Shown: positions 53,801 to 59,838 of the stretch, in pieces
Numbering within the stretch: the stretch's first letter is position 1
Layout: every line of letters starts with the position of its first letter
Source: VRUE01 sp035712345
Lineage (GTDB): Bacteria > Actinomycetota > Thermoleophilia > Solirubrobacterales > 70-9
NCBI GenBank assembly: GCA_035712345.1
Contig: DASTAY010000026.1
Span: 1 to 64,000, forward strand
Direction: 5' to 3'
DNA: 64,000 bases
Translations under genes and position numbers: made by a program
Notes under the pieces: generated by a model
The model's database searches: none
Told to the model about the DNA's origin: nothing
What the model saw: only the letters and a program-made list of their open reading frames with translations

Positions 53801-54336
53801 GCAAAGGCCTCGCGGGCGCCGAAGATCGAGGCCTTGACCTCGAGGATGTCCTGCGCGGTCTCGACGATGATCAGGTCGGCGCCGCCTTCGACCAGGCCGC
53901 GCGCCTGCTCGGCGAAGACCTCTACCAGCCTGCGGAAGGAGATGTCGCCGAGGGTCGGATCGTCGGACGCGGGCAGGAACCCGGTCGGGCCGATCGAGCC
54001 GGCGACGAAACGGCTCTCGCCGGCCGCCCTGCGCGCGATTTCGGCCGCGCCGCGGTTGATCTCGAGGGTCTGCTCGCCCAGCCCCCACTCTTCGAGCTTC
54101 AGACGCGAACCTTGGAAAGAGTCCGTCTCGACCACCTCGGCGCCCGCCTCGAGCATCGAGGCGTGGACGCCCTCGATCACGTCGGGGCGGTTGAGCACAA
54201 GCGCCTCATGGCATTTGCCGAGCAGGCCGCCGTAGTCCTCCTGGGTCAGGTCGAACTGCTCCAGGGTCGCGCCCATGCCGCCGTCGAAGACGACGACGCG
54301 CTCCCTGGTCGCGGCTATGTAATCGCGCTCGGGCAT
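50803..54336 (-). CDS. metH: Cobalamin-dependent methionine synthase
   Basis: 1177 residues, all four modules. Homocysteine domain has FDGGMGATLEQFDL and zinc Cys motifs GLNCSTGPE and GGCCGTTPEH (to about 320). Pterin domain has LVGERVNSQGSKKAKELL and the region to about 620. Cobalamin domain has the cap and the His ligand in GDVHDIGKSLVNTIL at about 730. The C-terminal AdoMet reactivation domain has RRYSWGYPACPDQSEH. It makes methionine from homocysteine and methyl-THF. The 49-bp gap to divergent tatD leaves no room for a riboswitch. Confidence 0.96.
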   Translation of the reverse strand: MPERDYIAATRERVVVFDGGMGATLEQFDLTQEDYGGLLGKCHEALVLNRPDVIEGVHASMLEAGAEVVETDSFQGSRLKLEEWGLGEQTLEINRGAAEIARRAAGESRFVAGSIGPTGFLPASDDPTLGDISFRRLVEVFAEQARGLVEGGADLIIVETAQDILEVKASIFGAREAFAETGRTLPIQCSVSLLPQGGKMLLGTDIAAVLTTLAALDVDVIGLNCSTGPEDMREAIRFLGEHSPLPVHCIPNAGLPLQGPDGETIFPEQPGPLAATLGEFVERYGVGIVGGCCGTTPEHIAAIRERVDGRVPGERPAPGPIQVSSMMTATPLVQEPRPTLVGERVNSQGSKKAKELLLADDYDGLVQVAEDQVEGGAHVLDVCVALTERQDEDEQMQAVVERISLTQPAPIQVDSTEPEVIAAALEKIPGRAIVNSINLEAGEAKADVVVPLARAHGAALIALTIDEVGMAKTAERKVEIAKRIRDLACEKHGLDPEALIFDLLTFTLTTGDEEWRPSAVETIEGIRRVKAEIPGVKTSLGVSNVSFGVGQPARAVLNSVFLHHCVEAGLDLAMVNPNHITPYSEISDAERELTDDLVFNRREDALERFIAHFESKGEAEAEEAEDPTEGMEPEEALHWHILRRKKDGVEEWIDRCNEKIGAVPTLNEVLLPAMKEVGDKFGAGELILPFVLQSAEVMKRAVARLENYLDRIEGHSKGKVVIATVFGDVHDIGKSLVNTILTNNGYTVVDLGKQVPVETIIEAAVENEADAIGLSALLVSTSKQMPICVQELHQRGLEFPVLIGGAAINRDFGRRTLYPGGRESDDVYAPGVFYCKDAFQGLDTMDALVDEAARAALVERIRAEAKQLREKPVEVDDSPPVTDASVRSKARTDNPIPEPPFSGVRDLDVDLDEVFPYLDRHVLFKLHWGGKGVKGEAWRRLVEGDGEEEGFAPRLERMWREQDYLHPRARLGYFPCNSEGNELIVFDPEDPERELERLVFPRQPKHDRICLADFYRPLDSGERDVVALQGVTVGPEVTELIERLEGEGEFAEQLFVHGLGVQSAEGTAEWLHARIRGELGIDADQGRRYSWGYPACPDQSEHEKVWRLLDLEQIGMTLSDGFAVMPEQSTVAIVAHHPQAVYFGMKSGFIPEDKAPDELIAGTERGGQLPPEREPVG

Positions 54337-54385
54337 GAGTGAAAGAGGCTACCGAGGCCCGAACGACGGTTAGGCTGGAGCGCCG

Positions 54386-55153
54386 ATGATCGACTCCCAC
54401 ACGCACCTCTTCCTCTGCGAGCGGCCCGAGGCCGAGCTGGTCGACGCCGCGCTCGGCGCCGGCGTCGAGCGCATGCTCAACGTCGGCCTCGGCGCGGAGC
54501 AGAACGAGGCCGCGATCGCCGCCGCCGAGCGCCACGACTCGGTCTTCGCCAGCGTCGGCCGCCACCCGACCGAGGCGAGCGGCTTCGACGACGCCGAAGC
54601 GGAGCGGATCGCCCAGCTCGCCACCCACGAGAAGGTGCGGGCGATCGGCGAGACGGGAATCGACTACTACCACGAGACGGCGAGCCCGGCCGACCAGCGC
54701 CGTGCCTTCGAGGCGCAGGTGGCGATCGCCCGCGAGCTGCCGCTGCCGATCGTCATCCACGGCCGCGACAAGGACGGCGAGACGGCGGCGATCGACGAGA
54801 TCTTCGCGGTGCTCGACGCCCAGGCGGGCGAGACGCCGGTGATCCTGCACTGCTTCTCGGCGCCCTGGCGCGCCGCCGATGCGGCCGCGCGCGGCTGGTA
54901 CTGCTCCTTCGCCGGCCACACCACCTATCCCGGCTCCGACGAGCTGCGCGAGGCCGCAGCCCAGCTCCCCGCCGAGCTGATCCTGGTCGAGACCGACGCC
55001 CCCTACCTGGCGCCGCAGACCGTGCGCGGCAAGCCCAACGAGCCCGCCTACGTCGTCGACACGGCGCGCACCGTCGCCGCGGCGCGCGGCATCTCCTACG
55101 AGGAGCTGGAGCGGATCGTCGCGGCAAACGCCCGCACGCTCTTCGGCTGGTAG
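54386..55153 (+). CDS. TatD-family metal-dependent DNase
   Basis: 255 residues. Metal ligands are visible in MIDSHTHLFLCE, AIGETGIDYYHETAS, PIVIHGRDKDGE, ILHCFSAPW and VETDAPYLAPQTVRGKPNEP, the full TatD set. It is a 3'-5' exonuclease-like or D-aminoacyl hydrolase-like amidohydrolase fold. It starts a rightward operon tatD-rsmA-ispE, a very common bacterial order, with 11 bases to rsmA. Confidence 0.92.
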   Translation: MIDSHTHLFLCERPEAELVDAALGAGVERMLNVGLGAEQNEAAIAAAERHDSVFASVGRHPTEASGFDDAEAERIAQLATHEKVRAIGETGIDYYHETASPADQRRAFEAQVAIARELPLPIVIHGRDKDGETAAIDEIFAVLDAQAGETPVILHCFSAPWRAADAAARGWYCSFAGHTTYPGSDELREAAAQLPAELILVETDAPYLAPQTVRGKPNEPAYVVDTARTVAAARGISYEELERIVAANARTLFGW

Positions 55154-55164
55154 AGGCGCCGGCC

Positions 55165-55926
55165 ATGGTCAGGCTCGGGCAGAACTTCCTCGCCGACCCG
55201 AACCTGCTCGACGCGATCGTCCGCGACGCCGAGCTCGAGCCGGGCACGGTCGTGCTCGAGGTCGGCGCCGGCGAAGGCGTGCTGACCGAGCGCCTGGCGG
55301 CGATCGCCGCGCCCGTCCACGCGATCGAGATCGACCGCGACCTGGAGCCGGCGCTGGCTCCACTCAGCGCGCGCCCCGAGGTCGAGCTGCACTGGGGCGA
55401 CGCGATGAAGCTCGACCTGGGAGATCTCGAGCCGCCACCGACCGCCGTCGTCGCCAACCTGCCCTACTCGATCGCCACGCCGCTGATCCTGCGCACGATC
55501 GACGAGCTGCCGACGGTCGAGCGCTGGACGGTGATGGTGCAGCGCGAGATCGCCGAGCGCCTGCGCGCCGCCCCCGGCAGCCGCACCTACGGCTCGCCGA
55601 GCGTCCACGCCCAGCTCGCCTGCGAGGTGAAGCTGCTGCGCACGGTCGACCCGGCGGTCTTCCGGCCGCGCCCGCGGGTCGAGTCGGCGATCCTCGGCCT
55701 GCGCCGGCGCGCAGCCGGTCCCGACCTCGCCACGCGGGAGCTGGTCCGCGCCGCCTTCGCCCACCGGCGCAAGTCGCTGGCCCGCTCGCTCGAGCACGTA
55801 CGTCCGGGGTCGCTGGAGGCGGTCCGTGCCGCCCTGCGTGAGCTCGGAATCGCCGAGGACGCGCGTGCGGAGACCCTCTCCCCCGCGAGTTTCGCCGCCC
55901 TTGGCGCGAAACTGGGCGGCGACTGA
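55165..55926 (+). CDS. rsmA: 16S rRNA dimethyladenosine transferase
   Basis: 253 residues. Motifs are MVRLGQNFLADPNLLDAIV, the SAM-binding VLEVGAGEGVLTERL, IEIDRDLEPAL, the catalytic NLPYSIATPLIL and FRPRPRVESAILGLRRR. It dimethylates the two adjacent adenosines near the 3' end of 16S rRNA (positions 1518/1519 in E. coli numbering), late in small-subunit assembly. It sits between tatD and ispE with very short gaps. Confidence 0.95.
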   Translation: MVRLGQNFLADPNLLDAIVRDAELEPGTVVLEVGAGEGVLTERLAAIAAPVHAIEIDRDLEPALAPLSARPEVELHWGDAMKLDLGDLEPPPTAVVANLPYSIATPLILRTIDELPTVERWTVMVQREIAERLRAAPGSRTYGSPSVHAQLACEVKLLRTVDPAVFRPRPRVESAILGLRRRAAGPDLATRELVRAAFAHRRKSLARSLEHVRPGSLEAVRAALRELGIAEDARAETLSPASFAALGAKLGGD

Positions 55927-55934
55927 AGCGACCG

Positions 55935-56828
55935 ATGCGCATCCAGGCTCCCGCCAAGCTCAACCTCTGCCTCTTCCTCGGCCCGCGCCGCGACGACGGC
56001 CTGCACGAGCTCTGCTCGCTGTTCGAGCCGCTGACCCTGAGCGACGCGATCGAGGTCTCCGAGGCCGAGCGCGACGAGGTCCTCTGCCCGGGGGTCGCGG
56101 GCGAGAACCTGGCCGCGCGGGCGCTGGCCGCGCTGCGGGCGGCCGGCTGGGAGCAGCCGCCGCTGCGGCTCGAGATCGAGAAGCGGATCCCGGTCGCCGC
56201 CGGGCTCGGCGGCGGCAGCGCCGACGCCGCCGCGGTGCTGCGGCTGGCGCGTGGCGACTTCTTCCCGCATAGCGGGAAGAAGTCGCCAGTCCCGGACCTT
56301 GTGGAGATCGCGGCGCAGCTGGGCGCCGACGTGCCGTCCCAGCTGGACCCCGCGCTTGCGCTGGTGCGCGGGGCCGGCGAGAGGATCGAGCCCCTGCCCG
56401 ACCCGTCCCCCCATGCTGCCGTCCTCCTACCCGACGGCGGCGGGCTGAGCACCCCCGCGGTCTTCGCCGAGGCGGACCGGCTCGGCCTGGGCCGCAGCGC
56501 GGCGGAGCTCGCAGCGCTCGCGGAGCGGCTGCGCGAGGCGGCAGGGGCGGGCGCCTCGCCGCTCGCTTACGCCGAGCTATTGGCCAACGACCTCGAGCCG
56601 GCGGCGCGCTCGCTGCGACCGCAGATCGGCGAGGCGCTCGAGGCCTTGCGCGCCGCGGGCGCCCCGTTCGCCTTCATGTCAGGGTCCGGGCCGACGGCCG
56701 TCGGCCTCTTTCCCGACCTAGGGAGCGCGCAACGCGCAACCGCGCAGTTGAAACTGCTTCCGCCGTCGCATAGCAACGCTGAAAGCAGTCTCGACGCGAT
56801 CGTCTGCGAGGCCGGGCGGACGCCGTGA
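55935..56828 (+). CDS. ispE: 4-diphosphocytidyl-2-C-methyl-D-erythritol kinase
   Basis: 297 residues. GHMP-kinase motifs are RIQAPAKLNLCLFLGPRRDD, PVAAGLGGGSADAAAVLRLA, LGADVPSQLDPALALVRGAG and AFMSGSGPTAVGLF. It phosphorylates CDP-ME in the MEP isoprenoid pathway. Directly after AAVLRLARGD the protein has FFPHSGKKSPV, about 11 residues absent from normal IspE, encoded by the perfect palindrome P2d. The C-terminus also overlaps a weaker palindrome (P2e). The ATP-binding glycine loop just before the insertion is intact, so function is probably retained. Confidence 0.93.
   Translation: MRIQAPAKLNLCLFLGPRRDDGLHELCSLFEPLTLSDAIEVSEAERDEVLCPGVAGENLAARALAALRAAGWEQPPLRLEIEKRIPVAAGLGGGSADAAAVLRLARGDFFPHSGKKSPVPDLVEIAAQLGADVPSQLDPALALVRGAGERIEPLPDPSPHAAVLLPDGGGLSTPAVFAEADRLGLGRSAAELAALAERLREAAGAGASPLAYAELLANDLEPAARSLRPQIGEALEALRAAGAPFAFMSGSGPTAVGLFPDLGSAQRATAQLKLLPPSHSNAESSLDAIVCEAGRTP
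56253..56287. repeat. Palindromic repeat P2d, in frame inside ispE
   Basis: GGCGACTTCTTCCCGC (56253-56268), loop ATA, then GCGGGAAGAAGTCGCC (56272-56287): perfect 16-bp arms. The CGCATAGCG centre resembles the loop of P2a. Confidence 0.8.
56753..56789. repeat. Possible palindromic repeat P2e near the 3' end of ispE
   Basis: ACTGCTTCC-GC and GCTGAAAGCAGT pair with one bulge and one mismatch around a loop containing TCGCATAGC, the same loop core as P2a and P2d. It encodes part of the LPPSHSNAESS segment. Confidence 0.4.
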
Positions 56829-58348
56829 GGTTGGAGCTGCCCGAGAACCGCACGCGGAGGCGCCTGCTGATCGTCGCAATCGCCGCCGCGGTGATCGCCG
56901 GCTACTACCTGCTCAGCCGGGTGATCCCCCACGACGAACTCCAGCAACTGCTCGAAGACGTCTCCAACGCGCTCGGCGCCTGGACCTACCTCCTGGTCGG
57001 CCTCTTCGCCTTCACCGAGACCGGCGCCTTCGTCGGCCTCGTCGTCCCCGGCGAGACCGTGATGCTGCTCGGCGGCGCCGTCGCCGGTCAGGGCGCGATC
57101 GACATCTACCTGCTGATCGCGATCGCCTGGTTCTCGGCCTGGCTCGGCGACACGACCAGCTTCTTCCTCGGCCGCCGGCTCGGCCGCGAGTTCGTCCTGC
57201 GCCACGGGCCGCGCTTCGGCATCGGCCACGAGCGCTTCGAGAAAGTCGAGGACTACTTCGGCCGCCACGGCGGCAAGACGATCTTCATCGGCCGTTTCGT
57301 CAGCCTCGTGCGCGCCTTCGCGCCCTTCATCGCCGGCAGCTCCGGCATGCGCTACCGCGCCTTCGTCCCCTACAGCATCCTCGGCACTGGTCTCTGGGCC
57401 AGCGCCCACATCCTGATCGGCTACTTCTTCTCGCGCAGCATCGACACCGCGGCGAAGTACGCCGGCAAAGGCGCGTTCCTGCTGGGAACGCTGATCGTGA
57501 TCGTCGTCGGGGTGACGCTCGCGGTGCGCCATTTCCGGGTCGAGGCGAACCGGCGCGCCGCGGTGCGCTGGATGGAAAACCACGCGCTCACCGCCTGGCT
57601 GGTGCGGCTGGGGCGGCGCTTCCGGCCACAGCTCGCCTTCCTCTGGGACCGGGTGACCCCGGGCGGCACCTTCGGACTCGAATTCACCTCGCTGATGGCG
57701 ACGTTCGCGGTCGGCGCCTTCGTGCTCGTCGCCTACACCGTGATCGTGAGCGGCGAACCGGGGCCGACGCCGGGCGACGTGACGGCGATGGAAATCGTCG
57801 AAGAGCTGCGAACCGGGTGGCTGGTCGATGTCGCCAAGGTGCTGACCAACCTCGGCTCTGCGGCCGTCGTCTGGCCACTGGCGACGATTGCCGCCGCGAT
57901 CCTCGCCGCCCGCCGCCGCTGGGCGGAGCTCGGCGTGCTCGCCGTCGGGATGCTGCTCGTGGCCTTCGGTGTCCACGAGCTGAAGGGCGCGGTCGACCGC
58001 CCGCGCCCCGAAGGAGGGTTGACCGGCTACAGCGGCGCCTCCTTCCCCAGCGGGCACACCGCCTACTCGACCTTCTACGTCTGGCTTGCGGTCACGATCG
58101 TGATGCGGCTGCGCGTTGGGATGGCGCGCGGCGCGCTGGTCGTCGTCGCCGGCATCGCGCTCACCGCGCTCGTCGGCCTCAGCCGGGTCTACCTCGGCGT
58201 CCATTACATGAGCGACGTCAACGCCGGCTGGGCGCTCGGCGCCGCCTCCTTCTCCACCTGTGCCGCCGTGGCGCTGGTCATCTCCACGGTCAGGCAGAAT
58301 GGGAATCGTGCAGCTGTTGCCGCTGGCCCTGCAGAAGATCGAGAATGA
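56825..58348 (+). CDS. DedA-PAP2 fusion membrane protein
   Basis: 507 residues from GTG 56825 (GTGA overlap with ispE). The N-terminal half is a DedA/SNARE-associated domain (FAFTETGAFVGLVVPGETVM, then GDTTSFFLGRRLGREF and FIGRFVSLVRAFAPFIAGSS). The C-terminal half is a type 2 phosphatidic acid phosphatase with KGAVDRPRPEG, FPSGHTAYSTFY and SRVYLGVHYMSDV catalytic motifs. DedA proteins move lipids or polyprenyl-phosphates across membranes and PAP2 removes phosphates from such lipids. Recycling of undecaprenyl pyrophosphate next to an isoprenoid gene is a reasonable inference. Confidence 0.85.
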   Translation: MRLELPENRTRRRLLIVAIAAAVIAGYYLLSRVIPHDELQQLLEDVSNALGAWTYLLVGLFAFTETGAFVGLVVPGETVMLLGGAVAGQGAIDIYLLIAIAWFSAWLGDTTSFFLGRRLGREFVLRHGPRFGIGHERFEKVEDYFGRHGGKTIFIGRFVSLVRAFAPFIAGSSGMRYRAFVPYSILGTGLWASAHILIGYFFSRSIDTAAKYAGKGAFLLGTLIVIVVGVTLAVRHFRVEANRRAAVRWMENHALTAWLVRLGRRFRPQLAFLWDRVTPGGTFGLEFTSLMATFAVGAFVLVAYTVIVSGEPGPTPGDVTAMEIVEELRTGWLVDVAKVLTNLGSAAVVWPLATIAAAILAARRRWAELGVLAVGMLLVAFGVHELKGAVDRPRPEGGLTGYSGASFPSGHTAYSTFYVWLAVTIVMRLRVGMARGALVVVAGIALTALVGLSRVYLGVHYMSDVNAGWALGAASFSTCAAVALVISTVRQNGNRAAVAAGPAEDRE

Positions 58349-58562
58349 GTACCTGCTCTTCGGCGCAGCCGGGCTGATCAGCCTGGTCGCCTTCGTCGCC
58401 CTGATTCTCGTGCCCGCGATCGGCTCCTACGGGCGGATCTGGGAGAAGGCCGCGGCGGGCTTCCTCTCGCTGTTCGTCCTGCTCGCCCTCGTCGTCGTCG
58501 GAGTCGTCGTCGGCCTCGCCGTCGTTTACTACTACAACGACTTGGCGGAAATCGTCGGCTGA
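58299..58562 (+). CDS. Small two-helix membrane protein
   Basis: 87 residues from ATG 58299, overlapping the DedA-PAP2 end by 50 bases in another frame. The open frame continues to 58260, but the shorter start gives MGIVQLLPLALQKIENEYLL. Two helices follow: FGAAGLISLVAFVALILVPA and FLSLFVLLALVVVGVVVGLA, and a YYYNDLAEIVG end. The ENEY and YYYND parts look conserved. Function unknown; probably co-translated with the fusion protein. Confidence 0.6.
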   Translation: MGIVQLLPLALQKIENEYLLFGAAGLISLVAFVALILVPAIGSYGRIWEKAAAGFLSLFVLLALVVVGVVVGLAVVYYYNDLAEIVG

Positions 58563-58579
58563 GGGATCCTGGCGCTGAA

Positions 58580-58596
58580 AGCCCCATAATGGGGCT
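58580..58596. promoter_or_regulatory. Palindrome abutting the PucR-type regulator start
   Basis: AGCCCCAT, one base, ATGGGGCT, directly before the GTG at 58597. It contains CATAAT seven bases upstream of the start, which could be a -10 element of a leaderless transcript. An autoregulatory operator overlapping the promoter is likely. Confidence 0.45.
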
Positions 58597-59832
58597 GTGG
58601 CGACCAGCTCGAAAGGGCAAGAAAGCCCTGCAAAACAAGTAGGTACGGGGATGCTCGACGCGCTCGCCGAGGCGGTTGAGTCGGGGGCCGGCCTGCCTGC
58701 GGTGGCGCGGGCGGCGGCGCGCGTGCTGGATGCCAGCGTCGCCCTGATCGAGCGCTCGGGAGCGGTGCTGGCGGTGGCCGGGGCCTCGCCGGATCAGGAG
58801 GAGAAGCTGCTTGCGGGCGGGGAGCGGGTGACGACGGTCGAGCTGCGGGTCGCCGACGCTGTCGTCGGCGAGCTGCGCTACCGCGCCAAGGCGACGCCCG
58901 ATGCTGCGATCGCCCGCATGGTGACGACCCTGCTGGCGCTGGAGCTGGAGCGTTCGCGGGCGCCGGACTGGCAGAGCGAGGAAGTGGCGGGGGTCTTCGT
59001 CGGGGCGGTGCTGGGCCGGCAGGTGACCGACCGCGGTGACATCCTCGCCCGCGCCGCCGAGCTCGGCACCGATCTCGAGAAGGGCGCCGGCGCCCTCGTC
59101 CTGCGGGTCGCCCCCCGAACCGCCCAGACCGGCGAGTGGCGCGCCAGGGTGCTGACCCTGGCGATGCGCACGCTGCGCTCGCTCGCACCCGGAGCGCTCG
59201 CCGCCGTCGAGGAGGGTGAGCTGGCGACGGAGATCGCCGTGATCGTCCCCGCCGAGGGCGACGAACGCCTGCAGCGCGCCGCCGCCGGACTGACCCGCGA
59301 GCTCGAGCACGCGCTGTCCGGCTTCCACCTGACGATCGGCGCAAGCCGCCGCGTCGCCGACCCGGTCGACCTCTTCCGCGCCGGCAGCGAGGCGCGCCTC
59401 GCGGTCAACGTCGGCGAGGCGGAAGGGAAGCCGCTGCTCGCCTTCGAGGACACCGGCGCCTACCGCCTGCTGCTGCCGGCGATGAGCGAGGACCCCGCGG
59501 AGCTGCAGCGCTTCTTCTCCGAGACGATCGAGCCGCTGGCCGCCTACGACGACCAGTACGAGACCGAGCTGGTCGCCACGGTCGAGGCCTACCTCGCCAA
59601 CGACGGCAACGTCGCCGCCACCGCCAAGCAGCTCTTCACCCACCGCCACACGATCCGCTACCGCCTCGAGCGCGCGCGCGAGCTCTGCGGCCACGACGTC
59701 TCCGCCACCGAGGGTCGCGAGAAGCTCGGCCTCGGGCTGAAGGCGATGCGCGTGCTTGGGATCGCCTCCCCACGAGGCCCGGCGCAGGAACCCGGAGCGG
59801 GCGGCGGCAAGGTGCCGCGCGGGGGCGAGTAG
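58597..59832 (+). CDS. PucR/CdaR-family transcriptional regulator
   Basis: 411 residues from GTG 58597. An N-terminal GAF-like sensor region (VARAAARVLDASVALIERSG) and a middle GGDEF-like domain (IGASRRVADPVDLFRAGSEA) precede the C-terminal PucR helix-turn-helix (YLANDGNVAATAKQLFTHRH, then TIRYRLERARELCG). This is the standard order for actinobacterial PucR-like activators, which respond to small metabolites. No nearby catabolic operon indicates the ligand. A perfect palindrome touches the start codon, pointing to autoregulation. Confidence 0.85.
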   Translation: MATSSKGQESPAKQVGTGMLDALAEAVESGAGLPAVARAAARVLDASVALIERSGAVLAVAGASPDQEEKLLAGGERVTTVELRVADAVVGELRYRAKATPDAAIARMVTTLLALELERSRAPDWQSEEVAGVFVGAVLGRQVTDRGDILARAAELGTDLEKGAGALVLRVAPRTAQTGEWRARVLTLAMRTLRSLAPGALAAVEEGELATEIAVIVPAEGDERLQRAAAGLTRELEHALSGFHLTIGASRRVADPVDLFRAGSEARLAVNVGEAEGKPLLAFEDTGAYRLLLPAMSEDPAELQRFFSETIEPLAAYDDQYETELVATVEAYLANDGNVAATAKQLFTHRHTIRYRLERARELCGHDVSATEGREKLGLGLKAMRVLGIASPRGPAQEPGAGGGKVPRGGE

Positions 59833-59838
59833 TAGCGC

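Noticed and set aside
54337..54385. Cobalamin or SAM riboswitch upstream of metH
   Set aside because: Only 49 bases separate metH from the divergent tatD gene, too short for either aptamer.
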